DNA from: JBJHBP01 sp050485645
GTDB taxonomy: Bacteria; Pseudomonadota; Gammaproteobacteria; Steroidobacterales; Rariloculaceae
Reading direction: 5' to 3'
Assembly: GCA_050485645.1 (NCBI GenBank)
Contig: JBJHBT010000003.1
Span: 124,001 to 188,000, forward strand
Length of the DNA: 64,000 nucleotides
The position numbers and the translations under genes are program-made. The first letter of the stretch is position 1, and each line of letters opens with the position of its first letter. Of this stretch, positions 43,962 through 55,196 are shown piece by piece. A model generated the notes under the pieces. That model was not told the origin of the DNA. It did no database searches and worked only from the letters and a program-made list of their open reading frames with translations.

Positions 43962-44250
43962 CCGGGATGGCCCGGTGTCCGGTGGCGCCGGGCCGCGCGC
44001 CTGGGTGCGTTCGCTGCTGGACGGCTGGGAGCAGGCACTGCGCGTTGGACACGAATCGGCGGCGCTGCGTGAGCAGGAGCAGGCCGATGACCTGTTCATG
44101 CTGTTGTGTTTCTCGGAGAGTTTCGGTCTGCCCAACCCCGCCAGCTGGTATACGCTGGAGCTGTACCCGCTGCTGCTGGAGGAGTTTCATGAGTGGCACC
44201 GGCGCATGGGCATGGATCGATCACCCCTGGATCACCTGAGGTGCTGCTGA
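43951..44250 (+). CDS. cory-CC-star protein
   Basis: The 99-residue protein ends with the diagnostic signature RRMGMDRSPLDHLRCC-stop, after LPNPASWYTLELYPLLLEEF. The cory-CC-star family is recognised by this C-terminal double cysteine before the stop. It has no known biochemical role. It begins at GTG 43951, overlapping cstA by 11 bases, and ends overlapping the ArsA-like gene start by 10 bases. A DDLFMLLCFSESFG segment in the middle is also conserved in character. Cysteine-pair chemistry such as metal binding or a thiol handoff is only an inference. Confidence 0.85.
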   Translation: MPADRDGPVSGGAGPRAWVRSLLDGWEQALRVGHESAALREQEQADDLFMLLCFSESFGLPNPASWYTLELYPLLLEEFHEWHRRMGMDRSPLDHLRCC

Positions 44251-45185
44251 GCCGCCGCATCCTGTTCCTGGCCGGGAAGGGCGGTGTCGGCAAGACCACC
44301 GTGGCCGCGGCCACGGCCATGGCCGCGGCGCGCGCGGGTCGCCAGACGCTGCTGGTGTCGACCGATCCGGCGCACAATATCGGCGATCTGTTCGGCGTTC
44401 ATCTGGGTGGTGGCACCGTGCAGCGCGTGGAAGCCGGCCTTGATGCGCTGGAGATCGATCCGGATGCCGAGACGCGGCGCTACCTCGCCACCGTCAAGGA
44501 CAACATGCGCCGACTGGTGCGATCCACGATGCTGGAGGAGGCCGAGCGTCAGATCGATCTGGCCGGTCGTGCGCCCGGCGCCGCGGAAGCGGCGATGCTG
44601 GACAGTGTCATTGCCGTGCTGCTGGATCGGGCGCGAGACTACGAACAGATTGTCTTCGATACTGCGCCAACCGGTCACACGATCCGCCTGCTGACGCTGC
44701 CGGGGCTGATGGGTGCATGGGTGGACGGGCTGCTGCGCCGCCGTGAACAGCGCAATCTCGACAGGACGCGGTGGCTCGGGGCGGGCGAGGTGCCCGACGA
44801 CCCGGTGTTCGATCTGCTGCATGAGCGTCGGCGTCGACTGGGCGAGGCGGGGAAGGTGCTGCTGGATCCGGCAAGGGCCGGCGTTGCGTTCGTGCTGATT
44901 CCCGAGGCGTTGCCGATCGTCGAGACCCGTCGCGGCATCGATGAACTGTCCGCCCATGGCGTAGCGATCGCCGGCGTGGTCGTGAACAGACTGCTTCCCG
45001 AGCATGTCACCGAGCCGTTCTTCCATCAGCGGTTGATTCGCGAGCGCCGCTATCTGCAACGCATCGACCGGGAGTTCGCCGGACTGCCGCAGATTCGTCT
45101 GCCTCTGCTTGCGAGCGACGTGGACTCTCCGCAGGCGCTGTCGCTGCTGCTGCCCCATGTGACCGACGGCGTGACGGCAACGTGA
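44241..45185 (+). CDS. ArsA/Get3-like anion-transporting ATPase
   Basis: The 314-residue single-domain ATPase has a P-loop AGKGGVGKTT (11-20), the DPAHNIGDLFG motif typical of ArsA/Get3, a central helical region, and DTAPTGHTIRLL. True arsenite ArsA is a tandem duplication; this single copy resembles the Get3 and ArsA-like bacterial group that dimerises. The metalloid cysteines of ArsA are not evident. Start GTG 44241 is chosen within the overlap with the upstream stop; ATG 44193 is possible. Given the operon, the substrate is likely related to CstA or the CC-ended protein, not arsenic. Confidence 0.8.
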   Translation: MLLSRRILFLAGKGGVGKTTVAAATAMAAARAGRQTLLVSTDPAHNIGDLFGVHLGGGTVQRVEAGLDALEIDPDAETRRYLATVKDNMRRLVRSTMLEEAERQIDLAGRAPGAAEAAMLDSVIAVLLDRARDYEQIVFDTAPTGHTIRLLTLPGLMGAWVDGLLRRREQRNLDRTRWLGAGEVPDDPVFDLLHERRRRLGEAGKVLLDPARAGVAFVLIPEALPIVETRRGIDELSAHGVAIAGVVVNRLLPEHVTEPFFHQRLIRERRYLQRIDREFAGLPQIRLPLLASDVDSPQALSLLLPHVTDGVTAT

Positions 45186-45251
45186 TCGCGACGTCGCGCT
45201 GACGAACGGTACCACGCTGAAAAAAAAGGCGGTGCGCAACCGACGAATCGT

Positions 45252-47399
45252 TCATGTTCCGCCGGGTTCCGCCAGCCGGTGCAGTGTCTGTGCGATGCGC
45301 CCGCCATTCAGTATCAGCACACGGTTGGCGGCCGCGATTGATTCCGGACGATGTGCAACGATGATGCGTGTGATACGCATCGCGTCCAGTGCGCGATTGA
45401 CATGCGCTTCGCGCTCCAGGTCCAGATGGCTGGTAGCTTCGTCCAGCAGCAGGATGCGCGGTTTCCCATACAGCGCACGCGCCAGCAGGATCCGCTGCTT
45501 CTGACCACTGGAGAGCACCGAGCCCATGTGCCCCACAAAGGTGTTGTAGCCCATCGGCATGGCGACTATCTCATCGTGTACCGCGGCGATTTCCGCCGCG
45601 CGCCGGATCCTGGTCTGGTCCGCTGACGGGTCGAAGAAGCTGATGTTCTCGGCCACGGATCCGGCGAAAAGCAGATCGTCCTGCAGGGCGGCGCCAATCA
45701 GTGAACAGCGATTGTCCGGGGTCGTGATCCGGGCCGGACGACCCGCCAGCAGCACGCTGCCGTGTGTGGGCCGGATCAGACCCAGCAGCAGCGCCAGCAG
45801 CGTGCTCTTGCCGCAACCGGATGGACCGACGATCGCCAGCGTTTCGTTTTCCTGCACGGTGAAACTGATGCCGTCCAGCACCCACGGCTCGTGTTCGGCG
45901 TAACGAAAGCGCAGGTCGCTGACGCTGATGATGTCGTTGTGTGCGGTACCGGCGGGCGCATGCCCTGGCGTCTGCTCGGTGCCCTGCGTGTCTTCAACCG
46001 GTTCGGTGATGATGTCGGCCAGTCGGGCCGTGTGTACGCCCAGCGTACGAATCTCGACGATGCGGTCCACCAGCGCGGCAATGCGACTGCCGAACTGATT
46101 CTTGTAGGCGATGAAGGCCACGAGCATGCCGGCTGTCATGTCTGCGTCCAATACCATGACGGCTCCCAGCCAGATCACAACGACGTTCTCCAGTCCGAAT
46201 ACCAGACCGTTGATGAACCCGCAGAGGATCTGCAGGCGCTCGCCGCGTATGCCGGCGTTGATCTGCTCGCCGAGCATGGTCAGCCAGTGCGAGCGGCGTT
46301 CGGGTTCACGCCGCAGCAGCCGGACAGAACGTATGCCGCGCAGAGTTTCCAGGAAATGACTTTCCTGGCGGGCGGCGTGCACGATGTGCTCGTGGGTCGC
46401 GCTGCGCAGCGGCTGAAACGATATCCAGCGGCACAGTGCGTACAGGGCCACTGCCGCGCAGCAGATCAGGCTCAGCATCGGGCTGTAGAGGAAGATCACG
46501 ATGAGCGTGATGACAGACATAAATCCATCGGCGACGGCTTCGATGAACGAAGTGGCCAGGGTGCGGCGTATCACATCCAGCGAGCGGAAGCGCGAAATCG
46601 TGTCGCCGACGTGGCGCTTCTCGAACCACGGCACCGGAAGACGCAGCATGTGTGTGAACACCCGCGCCTGCCACTGCACCGTCAGCTGTGTGCTGAAGTG
46701 CATGATCATCCATGCGCGAAGTGCACTGGTGCCCTGTTGCAGCAGAACCAGCAGCCCGAAGCCTATCGCCAGCGTGGTCAGCAGCGTCATGTCGCCGCCG
46801 ACCAGCACATGATCCACCACCCACTGCATGAACAGTGGACTCAGCAGTGCGAACACTTCCAGCGCCAGCGCGAGCAGCAGCACCCAGGCCAGCGCGCGCC
46901 GCAGTCCGCTGACCGGCCCGGTGAGTGCGCGCAGCGTGAGTCTGCGCCGCACGTCGCCGGGTGTGAAAGTCGGACCCGGCCACACTTCCAGCGCAACGCC
47001 GGTGAAGGCCTGTGACAGCTCCTCGATCCTGACCCGCCGTTCGCCGACCGCGGGATCAAGGATCGTTGCTCCGTCGCGGTGGACAGCCTTGAGCACCACG
47101 AAGTGATTGAAATTCCAGTGCAGGATGCAGGGCAGGCGCAGCTGTTTCATGTGGCGTAGTTCCAGGCGCAGAGGCCTGGTCAGCAGTTCCATTCGTGAGG
47201 CCACATCGATCAGAGAGCTGAGCGTCATGCCTTTCAGCGACACGGCGAATCGCCGCCGCAGCGCGGCCAGATCCACGTGATGACCGTAGAAGGCGGACAG
47301 CATGGCAAGGCATGCAAGTCCGCATTCGCTGGCTTCGGTTTGCAGTATCCCCGGCATGCGGCTGCGCGCACCGGTAAGCGACAGGTCGAGCGATATCAT
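45252..47399 (-). CDS. C39-peptidase ABC exporter (bacteriocin/RaxB/CvaB type)
   Basis: The 715-residue protein combines three parts. First is an N-terminal C39 peptidase with ILQTEASECGLACLAM (Cys26), catalytic His in HWNFNHFVVL and Asp in ILDPAVGER. Then comes a six-helix transporter part. Last is an ATPase with Walker A GPSGCGKST, signature SSGQKQR and Walker B LLLDEATSHLD. Such proteins cleave double-glycine leaders and export the peptide. The start at ATG 47399 is selected because the peptidase domain begins soon after; longer forms do not add conserved sequence. Divergent from a HlyD adaptor (47529-48761); no precursor peptide was found. Confidence 0.9.
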   Translation of the reverse strand: MISLDLSLTGARSRMPGILQTEASECGLACLAMLSAFYGHHVDLAALRRRFAVSLKGMTLSSLIDVASRMELLTRPLRLELRHMKQLRLPCILHWNFNHFVVLKAVHRDGATILDPAVGERRVRIEELSQAFTGVALEVWPGPTFTPGDVRRRLTLRALTGPVSGLRRALAWVLLLALALEVFALLSPLFMQWVVDHVLVGGDMTLLTTLAIGFGLLVLLQQGTSALRAWMIMHFSTQLTVQWQARVFTHMLRLPVPWFEKRHVGDTISRFRSLDVIRRTLATSFIEAVADGFMSVITLIVIFLYSPMLSLICCAAVALYALCRWISFQPLRSATHEHIVHAARQESHFLETLRGIRSVRLLRREPERRSHWLTMLGEQINAGIRGERLQILCGFINGLVFGLENVVVIWLGAVMVLDADMTAGMLVAFIAYKNQFGSRIAALVDRIVEIRTLGVHTARLADIITEPVEDTQGTEQTPGHAPAGTAHNDIISVSDLRFRYAEHEPWVLDGISFTVQENETLAIVGPSGCGKSTLLALLLGLIRPTHGSVLLAGRPARITTPDNRCSLIGAALQDDLLFAGSVAENISFFDPSADQTRIRRAAEIAAVHDEIVAMPMGYNTFVGHMGSVLSSGQKQRILLARALYGKPRILLLDEATSHLDLEREAHVNRALDAMRITRIIVAHRPESIAAANRVLILNGGRIAQTLHRLAEPGGT

Positions 47400-47528
47400 G
47401 ATGGATACAGTCTGGGTCGGAACGCTCCACAACCGCAGTCCCGCAATCAGGCCGGAATCGGCAGGAATGCGCGTTGAGCAACGGCGCGGCGTTGGGTCTA
47501 CTGCTGAGCGGATTCCTCCGGAGCGAAT

Positions 47529-48761
47529 ATGCCGAAACAGGCAGACCTGTTCAGATCCGCCGCTGTCGAAGCGCAGCGCGCGCAACTGCTCGGCGGCATT
47601 CTGCTGAGTGCGCCGCCGCCGTTGCGGGTGCTGGGTGCCGTGACCGTCATGGCGGTGTTGGTGTTGCTGCTGTTCTTCTGGCGCGGTGCGTTCTCACAGC
47701 AGGCGACGCTCAACGGCCGGCTGGTGCCGGATAGAGGGCTGGTCAGCGTGCACGCGCCGCATGCCGGCGTGATCGTGGAGCGGCTGGTGACGCTGGGCGA
47801 TCAGGTGCGTCGTGGCGAGGTGCTGATGGTGTTGTCCGGCGAACGTTTCAGCCATGCGCTGGGCGCTACGCATGGCTATGTCGACGAGCTCATCGGCTCG
47901 CGCCAGGCGTCCTTGCAGGCACAGCTCTCGCGTCTGACTGCGCTGGAACATGCCGAGCTTCGCGGTTCACAGCAGCGGCTTGAGATGCTGAGCGCCGAGG
48001 TGAAACACCTCGAGGACGCCATCGCGTTGCAAAGTGAACGATTGGCGGAAGCCGCTGGCGTTGAATCGGATACACGTCGACTGCGCGAGCAGGGGTTCGC
48101 CACAGCGGAACAGCTGCGCAGCTATCGCGACGGCTACCTGGAGCAGCAGTTGAGGATGCAGGCACTGGAGCGTGAGCTGCTGTCGCTGAACACGCAGCGT
48201 GCGCAGACGGAGCTGGACCTGGCCGCGACACCCCTGCGGTTCCTGGCGCAGCGCGCCGATGTTGAGTCGGCCCTGGCGACACTGGAACAGGAGCGGGCGG
48301 AGAACGACTGGCAGCGACGGTTCGTCATTGTGGCGCCAGTTGACGGCGAGGTGTCGCTGGTGGTCGGTGAGACAGGGCAGGTCGTCGATCCGCAGGTGCC
48401 GCTGATGACGCTGCGCCCGTCGGGTGCGGCCCTGCAGGCGCATCTGCTGGCCCCCGAGCACGTGATCGGACACCTGCGTCCCGACGACAGTCTGCGCCTG
48501 CGCTACGCGGCGTTTCCCTATCAACGGTTCGGGCACCAGACCGGGCGTGTTGTCAACGTGTCCGACGGGCCCTATCCCGAACGGAGTGATGCGGGATTAC
48601 CTGTCTATCGCGTCGTCGTGGCACTGGATGCGCAGACCTTCACGCTGCGTGGCCGGGAGGTCGAGCTGAAGCCGGGCATGCGTGTGGAGGTGCGCGTCGG
48701 CACCGAGCAACGGCGGCTGATCGAATGGGCATTCGCCCGGCTATGGACAGCCACGCCGTAG
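47529..48761 (+). CDS. HlyD/CvaA-type membrane fusion protein
   Basis: The 410-residue protein has one N-terminal membrane helix (LGAVTVMAVLVLLLFFWRGAF), a beta-barrel half VHAPHAGVIVERLVTLGDQV, a coiled-coil hairpin (about 125-250), and VAPVDGEVSLVVGETGQVVDP for the second lipoyl half. It resembles CvaA/RaxA adaptors paired with C39 ABC exporters. It is divergently transcribed from the exporter across 130 bases. A TolC-type outer-membrane protein is needed but not present in the window. Confidence 0.88.
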   Translation: MPKQADLFRSAAVEAQRAQLLGGILLSAPPPLRVLGAVTVMAVLVLLLFFWRGAFSQQATLNGRLVPDRGLVSVHAPHAGVIVERLVTLGDQVRRGEVLMVLSGERFSHALGATHGYVDELIGSRQASLQAQLSRLTALEHAELRGSQQRLEMLSAEVKHLEDAIALQSERLAEAAGVESDTRRLREQGFATAEQLRSYRDGYLEQQLRMQALERELLSLNTQRAQTELDLAATPLRFLAQRADVESALATLEQERAENDWQRRFVIVAPVDGEVSLVVGETGQVVDPQVPLMTLRPSGAALQAHLLAPEHVIGHLRPDDSLRLRYAAFPYQRFGHQTGRVVNVSDGPYPERSDAGLPVYRVVVALDAQTFTLRGREVELKPGMRVEVRVGTEQRRLIEWAFARLWTATP

Positions 48762-48816
48762 TTCCGCTCAGTCGTGTCGTTCCGCTCAGTCGCCACGTGC
48801 TCAGAATCCTTGCGGA

Positions 48817-49791
48817 TCAGTGCTGATGCTGATGTGTTTCCACCGTTTCCAGGCCTGTCAGCTGCAGGCTGATTTCCCGCAACCGCAGCAGCGCCTCGTC
48901 GTCGTAGGCCTGCGCATTGGCGCGCGCCTCCTGAAGTGAGTTGAAGTACAGGCCGGTGCGACCGGCCAGTTCCGGTGAGACGGCAAGCTGCATCACGGCG
49001 GCCGCTCCCTGTTCCACGGTGGCCATTGGCCGGGCGCCGGCCTCGCGCACCATTGTGGTGTCCATCAGCGTGGCCGGATGTAATGCGTTGACTGTGATCT
49101 CGTCAGCCGGAAGCTGTCGCGCAAGGTCCATTGTGAACAGGATCTGTGCGAGCTTGCTCTGGCCGTAGGCCCGACCGGGGCTGAAGTCGTCGTTGAGCAT
49201 CACATCGTCAAAGTCGATCGGCTGCTGGGCAATCGAGGCGACATTGACGATCCGTGCGGGCGAACTTTCACGCATCAGTGGCAGCAGGCGGTGTGTGAGC
49301 AGAAAGCCGGACAGATAGTTCACCGCGAACGTCAGCTCATGACCGTCGTTGCTGGTGTAGCGGGTGTCATCTCCGGCGCGTGACCAGATGCCGGCATTGT
49401 TGATCAGCAGGTCGAGACGATCGTGGTTATCCAGAACCGCCGCGGCCAGCGATTCGACTTCGCTCAGCGATGCAAAGTCCGCACGGTAGAACACCGCGCT
49501 TCCGCCCGCGGCTTCGATCTCGCTCACGACTTCGGCGCCGCGCTGTTCATTGCGGCCGTGGATGATGACCGTGGCGCCCAGTGCCGCCAGTTCCTGCGCC
49601 ACGTGGCGGCCCAGACCGTCGGTGGAGCCGGTGACCAGTGCAACCTGGCCTGTCAGCGATGGAGTCTGGCCGTGGGTAATCGAGTGCCCGGCCGTCAGTG
49701 TGAGACATAGCAGTATCGCGGCCAGCACCAGGCGGTGAGGTGGCGACGGGTTTCGGCGGTCATGGGCATTGGCGGTCATGGACAGCTCCAT
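48817..49791 (-). CDS. Short-chain dehydrogenase with an N-terminal signal sequence
   Basis: The 324-residue protein shows the SDR cofactor motif TGSTDGLG, NNAG, and active-site YGQSK with Ser before it. This is the WW-domain-oxidoreductase/retinol-dehydrogenase-like group. Unusually, a hydrophobic signal-like stretch, RLVLAAILLCLTLTAGHSI, precedes the Rossmann fold, so the enzyme may be exported or membrane-tethered. Exported NAD(P) enzymes are rare; Tat targeting is possible as RR lies ahead (HDRRNP), but this is weak. The C terminus is histidine-rich (THQHQH). The true start could be internal. Confidence 0.75.
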   Translation of the reverse strand: MELSMTANAHDRRNPSPPHRLVLAAILLCLTLTAGHSITHGQTPSLTGQVALVTGSTDGLGRHVAQELAALGATVIIHGRNEQRGAEVVSEIEAAGGSAVFYRADFASLSEVESLAAAVLDNHDRLDLLINNAGIWSRAGDDTRYTSNDGHELTFAVNYLSGFLLTHRLLPLMRESSPARIVNVASIAQQPIDFDDVMLNDDFSPGRAYGQSKLAQILFTMDLARQLPADEITVNALHPATLMDTTMVREAGARPMATVEQGAAAVMQLAVSPELAGRTGLYFNSLQEARANAQAYDDEALLRLREISLQLTGLETVETHQHQH

Positions 49792-49863
49792 CAGTTTCCT
49801 GGTGTTGAACGTGCTTGTATGCGCGGATTGCGACGAGGCTTCAGGGTCCGCCTCGCAGGACCG

Positions 49864-50337
49864 CTACTGTTGACGACGCGGAATCTCCACTTCGAACTCA
49901 CCCGCGGACCGGCCGCGTACGGTGAAGGCTTCGGTGAGTACCTCCAGCGCAGCCGAATCAAGCCGGGTGACGTTTGCCACCGGACATCGGTCCGAAAAAG
50001 CGCCGCGTACGATCACTTCATCGCCGGCGTATCCGCACATCTGGTCCGATCGCGCCCGCAGGGCGATGCGCACCTGTCCGTCGAGTTCCGGACAGCCGCC
50101 CCTGAGCTGTACATGCCAGGGCTGGTTGCCGGGCGAGAACACCACCAGATTCTGTTCATCCAGAAAGCGGAAGTCCCTGGCCTGGGACACGGACAGGCAT
50201 TGACCGCCAGGGGGCGAATCGGCAACCACAGGCCGCTCGGAAGCCGGACGTTGCGTGCTGCCCGTACCGACGGCGCAGGCGGCGAGCCATGTGGTGGAAG
50301 CCAGTGTTGCAAGCAGCAGTAGTGGTTTCGCGTTCAT
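49864..50337 (-). CDS. DUF6491-like lipoprotein
   Basis: The 157-residue product has a lipobox WLAAC (Cys21), then GGQCLSVSQARDFRFLDEQN, and a PWHVQLRGGCPELDG segment followed by RSDQMCGYAGDEV and RCPVANVTRLD. The spaced cysteines and the 'RxxCGxxxDxI' region match DUF6491 in style. It is an envelope protein of unknown role with several likely disulfides. ATG 50337 is chosen because the lipoprotein signal begins there; it is preceded by no obvious partner. Confidence 0.7.
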   Translation of the reverse strand: MNAKPLLLLATLASTTWLAACAVGTGSTQRPASERPVVADSPPGGQCLSVSQARDFRFLDEQNLVVFSPGNQPWHVQLRGGCPELDGQVRIALRARSDQMCGYAGDEVIVRGAFSDRCPVANVTRLDSAALEVLTEAFTVRGRSAGEFEVEIPRRQQ

Positions 50338-50634
50338 GTCTGTTGTCCTTGCGTTGGGCGTCGCATAGTTCCTTGCATCAGTGTAATTGATTCCTCTGCA
50401 CCCCGATTCGTTCCGTGGCATCGGTGCCGCTATCGGCAGACCCGTCACGGTAGCGCGGATTCCGCCTGAAGATCCGGTTCACGACAAGGGGCGGGCCGGC
50501 GCAGCGATCCCTCGATCCCACCGGCCGTTGGTCGCCGTCAGGACTGGCGGCAGGTTGCGGCATCCACGATTTGCCCGTTCCTCGCGCCGGCGTTACCCTG
50601 AAAAATCCGCCCGAAGACGAACAAGGATCAGGCC

Positions 50635-52827
<2,193 letters not shown>

Positions 52828-52832
52828 TCCGG

Positions 52833-53696
52833 TCACCGCAACAGCAGCGTCGGGACCGTCGCCGATCGCAACAGATCCGACGTCTTGCTGCCCATCAGCA
52901 GACTGCGCAGCGGTGAGTGGCTGTATGCCCCCATGATGAGAATGTCGATGTCGTTGTCCCGCACCGCGCGGGCGATGACTCTTTCGGCATCACCAGGCAC
53001 CAGCGAGGCAGGAGCATCGAAACCGGCGGATTCCAGCGTCTTTCTGGCCCATTCGAGTTTCCTGGGTGCCTCGCGGCTGGCTTTGCCCGACATCAACAGA
53101 TGCACTGGAAGGCCTCTGAACAGCGGACTACCCGCGACCATTTCCACGCCCCGGCGCGTGACGACGCCGCCGTCGAACGCGATCATCGCGCGAGCTGGTT
53201 CCGTGAAGCCCTCGGTGATGGTCAGAATCGGCTTGTTCAGGCTGCGCACGACGTTCTCGACGTTGCGACCCAGGTCGCGCTGCGTGTGCTCGGCCGATTC
53301 GCCGCGCCGCCCGAGCACGAACAGGCGCACCTGATCCTCCTGTTCCGCCAGCGTTTCCTGCAGGTTGCCGTGGCGCTGTCGGATGTCGGTTGTCGTCACG
53401 CCCGCAACCACTGCGCGTTCACGCAGGCGGTTCAGGAACAGCCGCCCGTGCTCACGTGCCGCCCTGCTGCGCGATTCGTCCTCGTCCGACAGTGCGCTGA
53501 GCAGTTGCTGCTGGGCGTCGATCCCGATGGCACCACTGAGATCCCGGCGGCTGGTCGTCTCCGGGTGGCGCTCGATAACATGCAGCAGTTCCAGCGGTGC
53601 GCTCATTCGCTTCGCCGCCCAGGCCGCGTAATCGGCGACATAGTCCGCGAAGCGGGATTGATCGACACAGGCCAGGACCTTGTTCTCGTTGGTCAT
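52833..53696 (-). CDS. Tandem universal stress protein
   Basis: The 287-residue protein has two Usp domains: the N-terminal LACVDQSRFADYVADYAAW and the C-terminal MIAFDGGVVTRRGVEMVAG. Near the end is IDILIMGAYSHSPLRSLLMG, an ATP-binding G-2x-G-9x-G(S/T)-type loop that the second domain retains (MGSKTSDLLR). The first domain has VLGRRGESAEHTQRDLGRNV in the same place. It is read together with a SulP transporter gene behind it (24 bases after its start side). A stress-linked role for the transporter is inferred. Confidence 0.88.
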   Translation of the reverse strand: MTNENKVLACVDQSRFADYVADYAAWAAKRMSAPLELLHVIERHPETTSRRDLSGAIGIDAQQQLLSALSDEDESRSRAAREHGRLFLNRLRERAVVAGVTTTDIRQRHGNLQETLAEQEDQVRLFVLGRRGESAEHTQRDLGRNVENVVRSLNKPILTITEGFTEPARAMIAFDGGVVTRRGVEMVAGSPLFRGLPVHLLMSGKASREAPRKLEWARKTLESAGFDAPASLVPGDAERVIARAVRDNDIDILIMGAYSHSPLRSLLMGSKTSDLLRSATVPTLLLR

Positions 53697-53720
53697 GTGC
53701 GTTCCTTGTCGGGCAATCGG

Positions 53721-55196
53721 TCAGTGGCCCGTTATAAGATCTTCAGCGCCGTCCTTGTCGTGAACGGCGAAGCGGTCCACCATCGTGGCACTGGCCTCGT
53801 TCAGGCCGATCACCGCGACCTCCGTGCCTTCCCGACGAAACTTCAGGACAACCTTGTCCAGCGCGCTCACCGCCGTGATGTCCCAGAAATGCGCCCGGCT
53901 CACATCGATGCGGACCTTCTCGAGGACTTCCTTGTAGTCGAAAGCATTCGTGAACCGGTCGGCGCTGGCGTAGAACACCTGCCCGAGTACGGTGTAGGTG
54001 CGGGCGCGACCATCGTCTTCCATCAGCGAGCGGATGCGCAGAATATGCCCGACCTTGTGCGCAAAGAAGAATCCGGAGAGCAGTACGCCGGTCAACACGC
54101 CCATGGCCAGATTGTGGGTGAACACGGTGACCACGACAGTGCCGACCATGACGACACTGGAGCTCTTCGGGTGATTGCGAAGGTTTCTGACCGATCCCCA
54201 GTTGAACGTGCCGATCGCCACCATGATCATCACCGCGACGAGTGCCGCCATCGGGATCTGACTGACCCAGTCCCCGAGAAATACCACCATCAGCAGCAGA
54301 AACACACCGGCTGACAGTGTCGACAGACGGCCGCGGCCGCCGGACTTCACGTTGATGACGGACTGCCCGATCATCGCGCAACCGGCCATGCCGCCGACGA
54401 AGCCGGAAGCGATATTGGCAACGCCCTGGCCGACACATTCACGGTTCTTGTTGCTTTTCGTGTCGGTGAGATCGTCGACGATCGTGGCGGTCAGCAGGGA
54501 TTCGAGCAGGCCGACCGCCATCAGCGTGAGCGAGTACGGGAAGATGATCGCCAGCGTTTCGAAATTCCACGGAATATCCGGGATCAGGAACACCGGCAGC
54601 GAGTCGGGCAGGGCGCCCATATCGCCGACGGTCCTGATATCAATGTCCATGACCATGGCCAATCCGGTCAGCACCACAATGGTCACGAGTGGTGAGGGAA
54701 TGGCTTTGGTGATGTAGGGAAAGCCGTAGATGATGGCAAGACCCGCCGCCGTCATTGCGTAGACATGCCATGTCACATGAGTGAGTTCGGGCAGCTGGGC
54801 CAGGAAGATCAGAATCGCCAGCGCATTCACAAAGCCCGTGATCACCGAGCGCGACACGAAACGCATCAACGCGCCAAGGCGTATCCAGCCGGCAATGATC
54901 TGCAGCACACCGGTCAGTACGGTGGCGGCCAGCAGGTACTCAAGGCCGTGATCCCGCACCAGCGTCACCATCAGCAGGGCCATGGCACCGGTGGCCGCCG
55001 AAATCATGCCCGGCCGTCCACCCACGAAGGCGATGACCACCGCAATGCAGAACGAGGCGTACAGCCCGACCCTCGGGTCGACACCGGCGATGATGGAGAA
55101 GGCAATGGCTTCGGGGATCAGTGCCAGCGCGACGACCAGACCCGCGAGCAGGTCGTTTCGGACGTTGGAGAACCAGTCCTGTCTGATTGAGTTCAT
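53721..55196 (-). CDS. SulP-family anion transporter with STAS domain
   Basis: The 491-residue protein has the SulP membrane domain of about ten to twelve helices, beginning WFSNVRNDLLAGLVVALALI with PEAIAFSIIAGVDP. It continues through VGQGVANIASGFVGGMAGCAMIGQS and ends with a short STAS domain, VRIDVSRAHFWDITAVSALD. The ligand is sulfate, bicarbonate or a related anion; cyanobacterial BicA is similar. Start ATG 55196 was chosen because earlier codons run into unconserved sequence. It is 24 bases upstream of the tandem Usp, so both are likely one transcript. Confidence 0.88.
   Translation of the reverse strand: MNSIRQDWFSNVRNDLLAGLVVALALIPEAIAFSIIAGVDPRVGLYASFCIAVVIAFVGGRPGMISAATGAMALLMVTLVRDHGLEYLLAATVLTGVLQIIAGWIRLGALMRFVSRSVITGFVNALAILIFLAQLPELTHVTWHVYAMTAAGLAIIYGFPYITKAIPSPLVTIVVLTGLAMVMDIDIRTVGDMGALPDSLPVFLIPDIPWNFETLAIIFPYSLTLMAVGLLESLLTATIVDDLTDTKSNKNRECVGQGVANIASGFVGGMAGCAMIGQSVINVKSGGRGRLSTLSAGVFLLLMVVFLGDWVSQIPMAALVAVMIMVAIGTFNWGSVRNLRNHPKSSSVVMVGTVVVTVFTHNLAMGVLTGVLLSGFFFAHKVGHILRIRSLMEDDGRARTYTVLGQVFYASADRFTNAFDYKEVLEKVRIDVSRAHFWDITAVSALDKVVLKFRREGTEVAVIGLNEASATMVDRFAVHDKDGAEDLITGH

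Noticed and set aside
44241..45185. Arsenite pump ATPase ArsA assigned to the arsenic operon
   Set aside because: Single-domain, without the metalloid cysteines, and 11 kb from the ars genes in an operon with cstA.
45762..47015. Forward frame of 417 codons inside the C39 exporter
   Set aside because: Antisense to a complete ABC transporter with all motifs intact; low-quality composition.
47474..47734. TTG-started frame MSNGAALGLLLSGFLRSE as the missing bacteriocin precursor
   Set aside because: No double-glycine leader and it overlaps the start of the HlyD gene in another frame.
52917..54314. Forward frame across usp and sulP
   Set aside because: Runs antisense through two well-supported genes and has no start signal.
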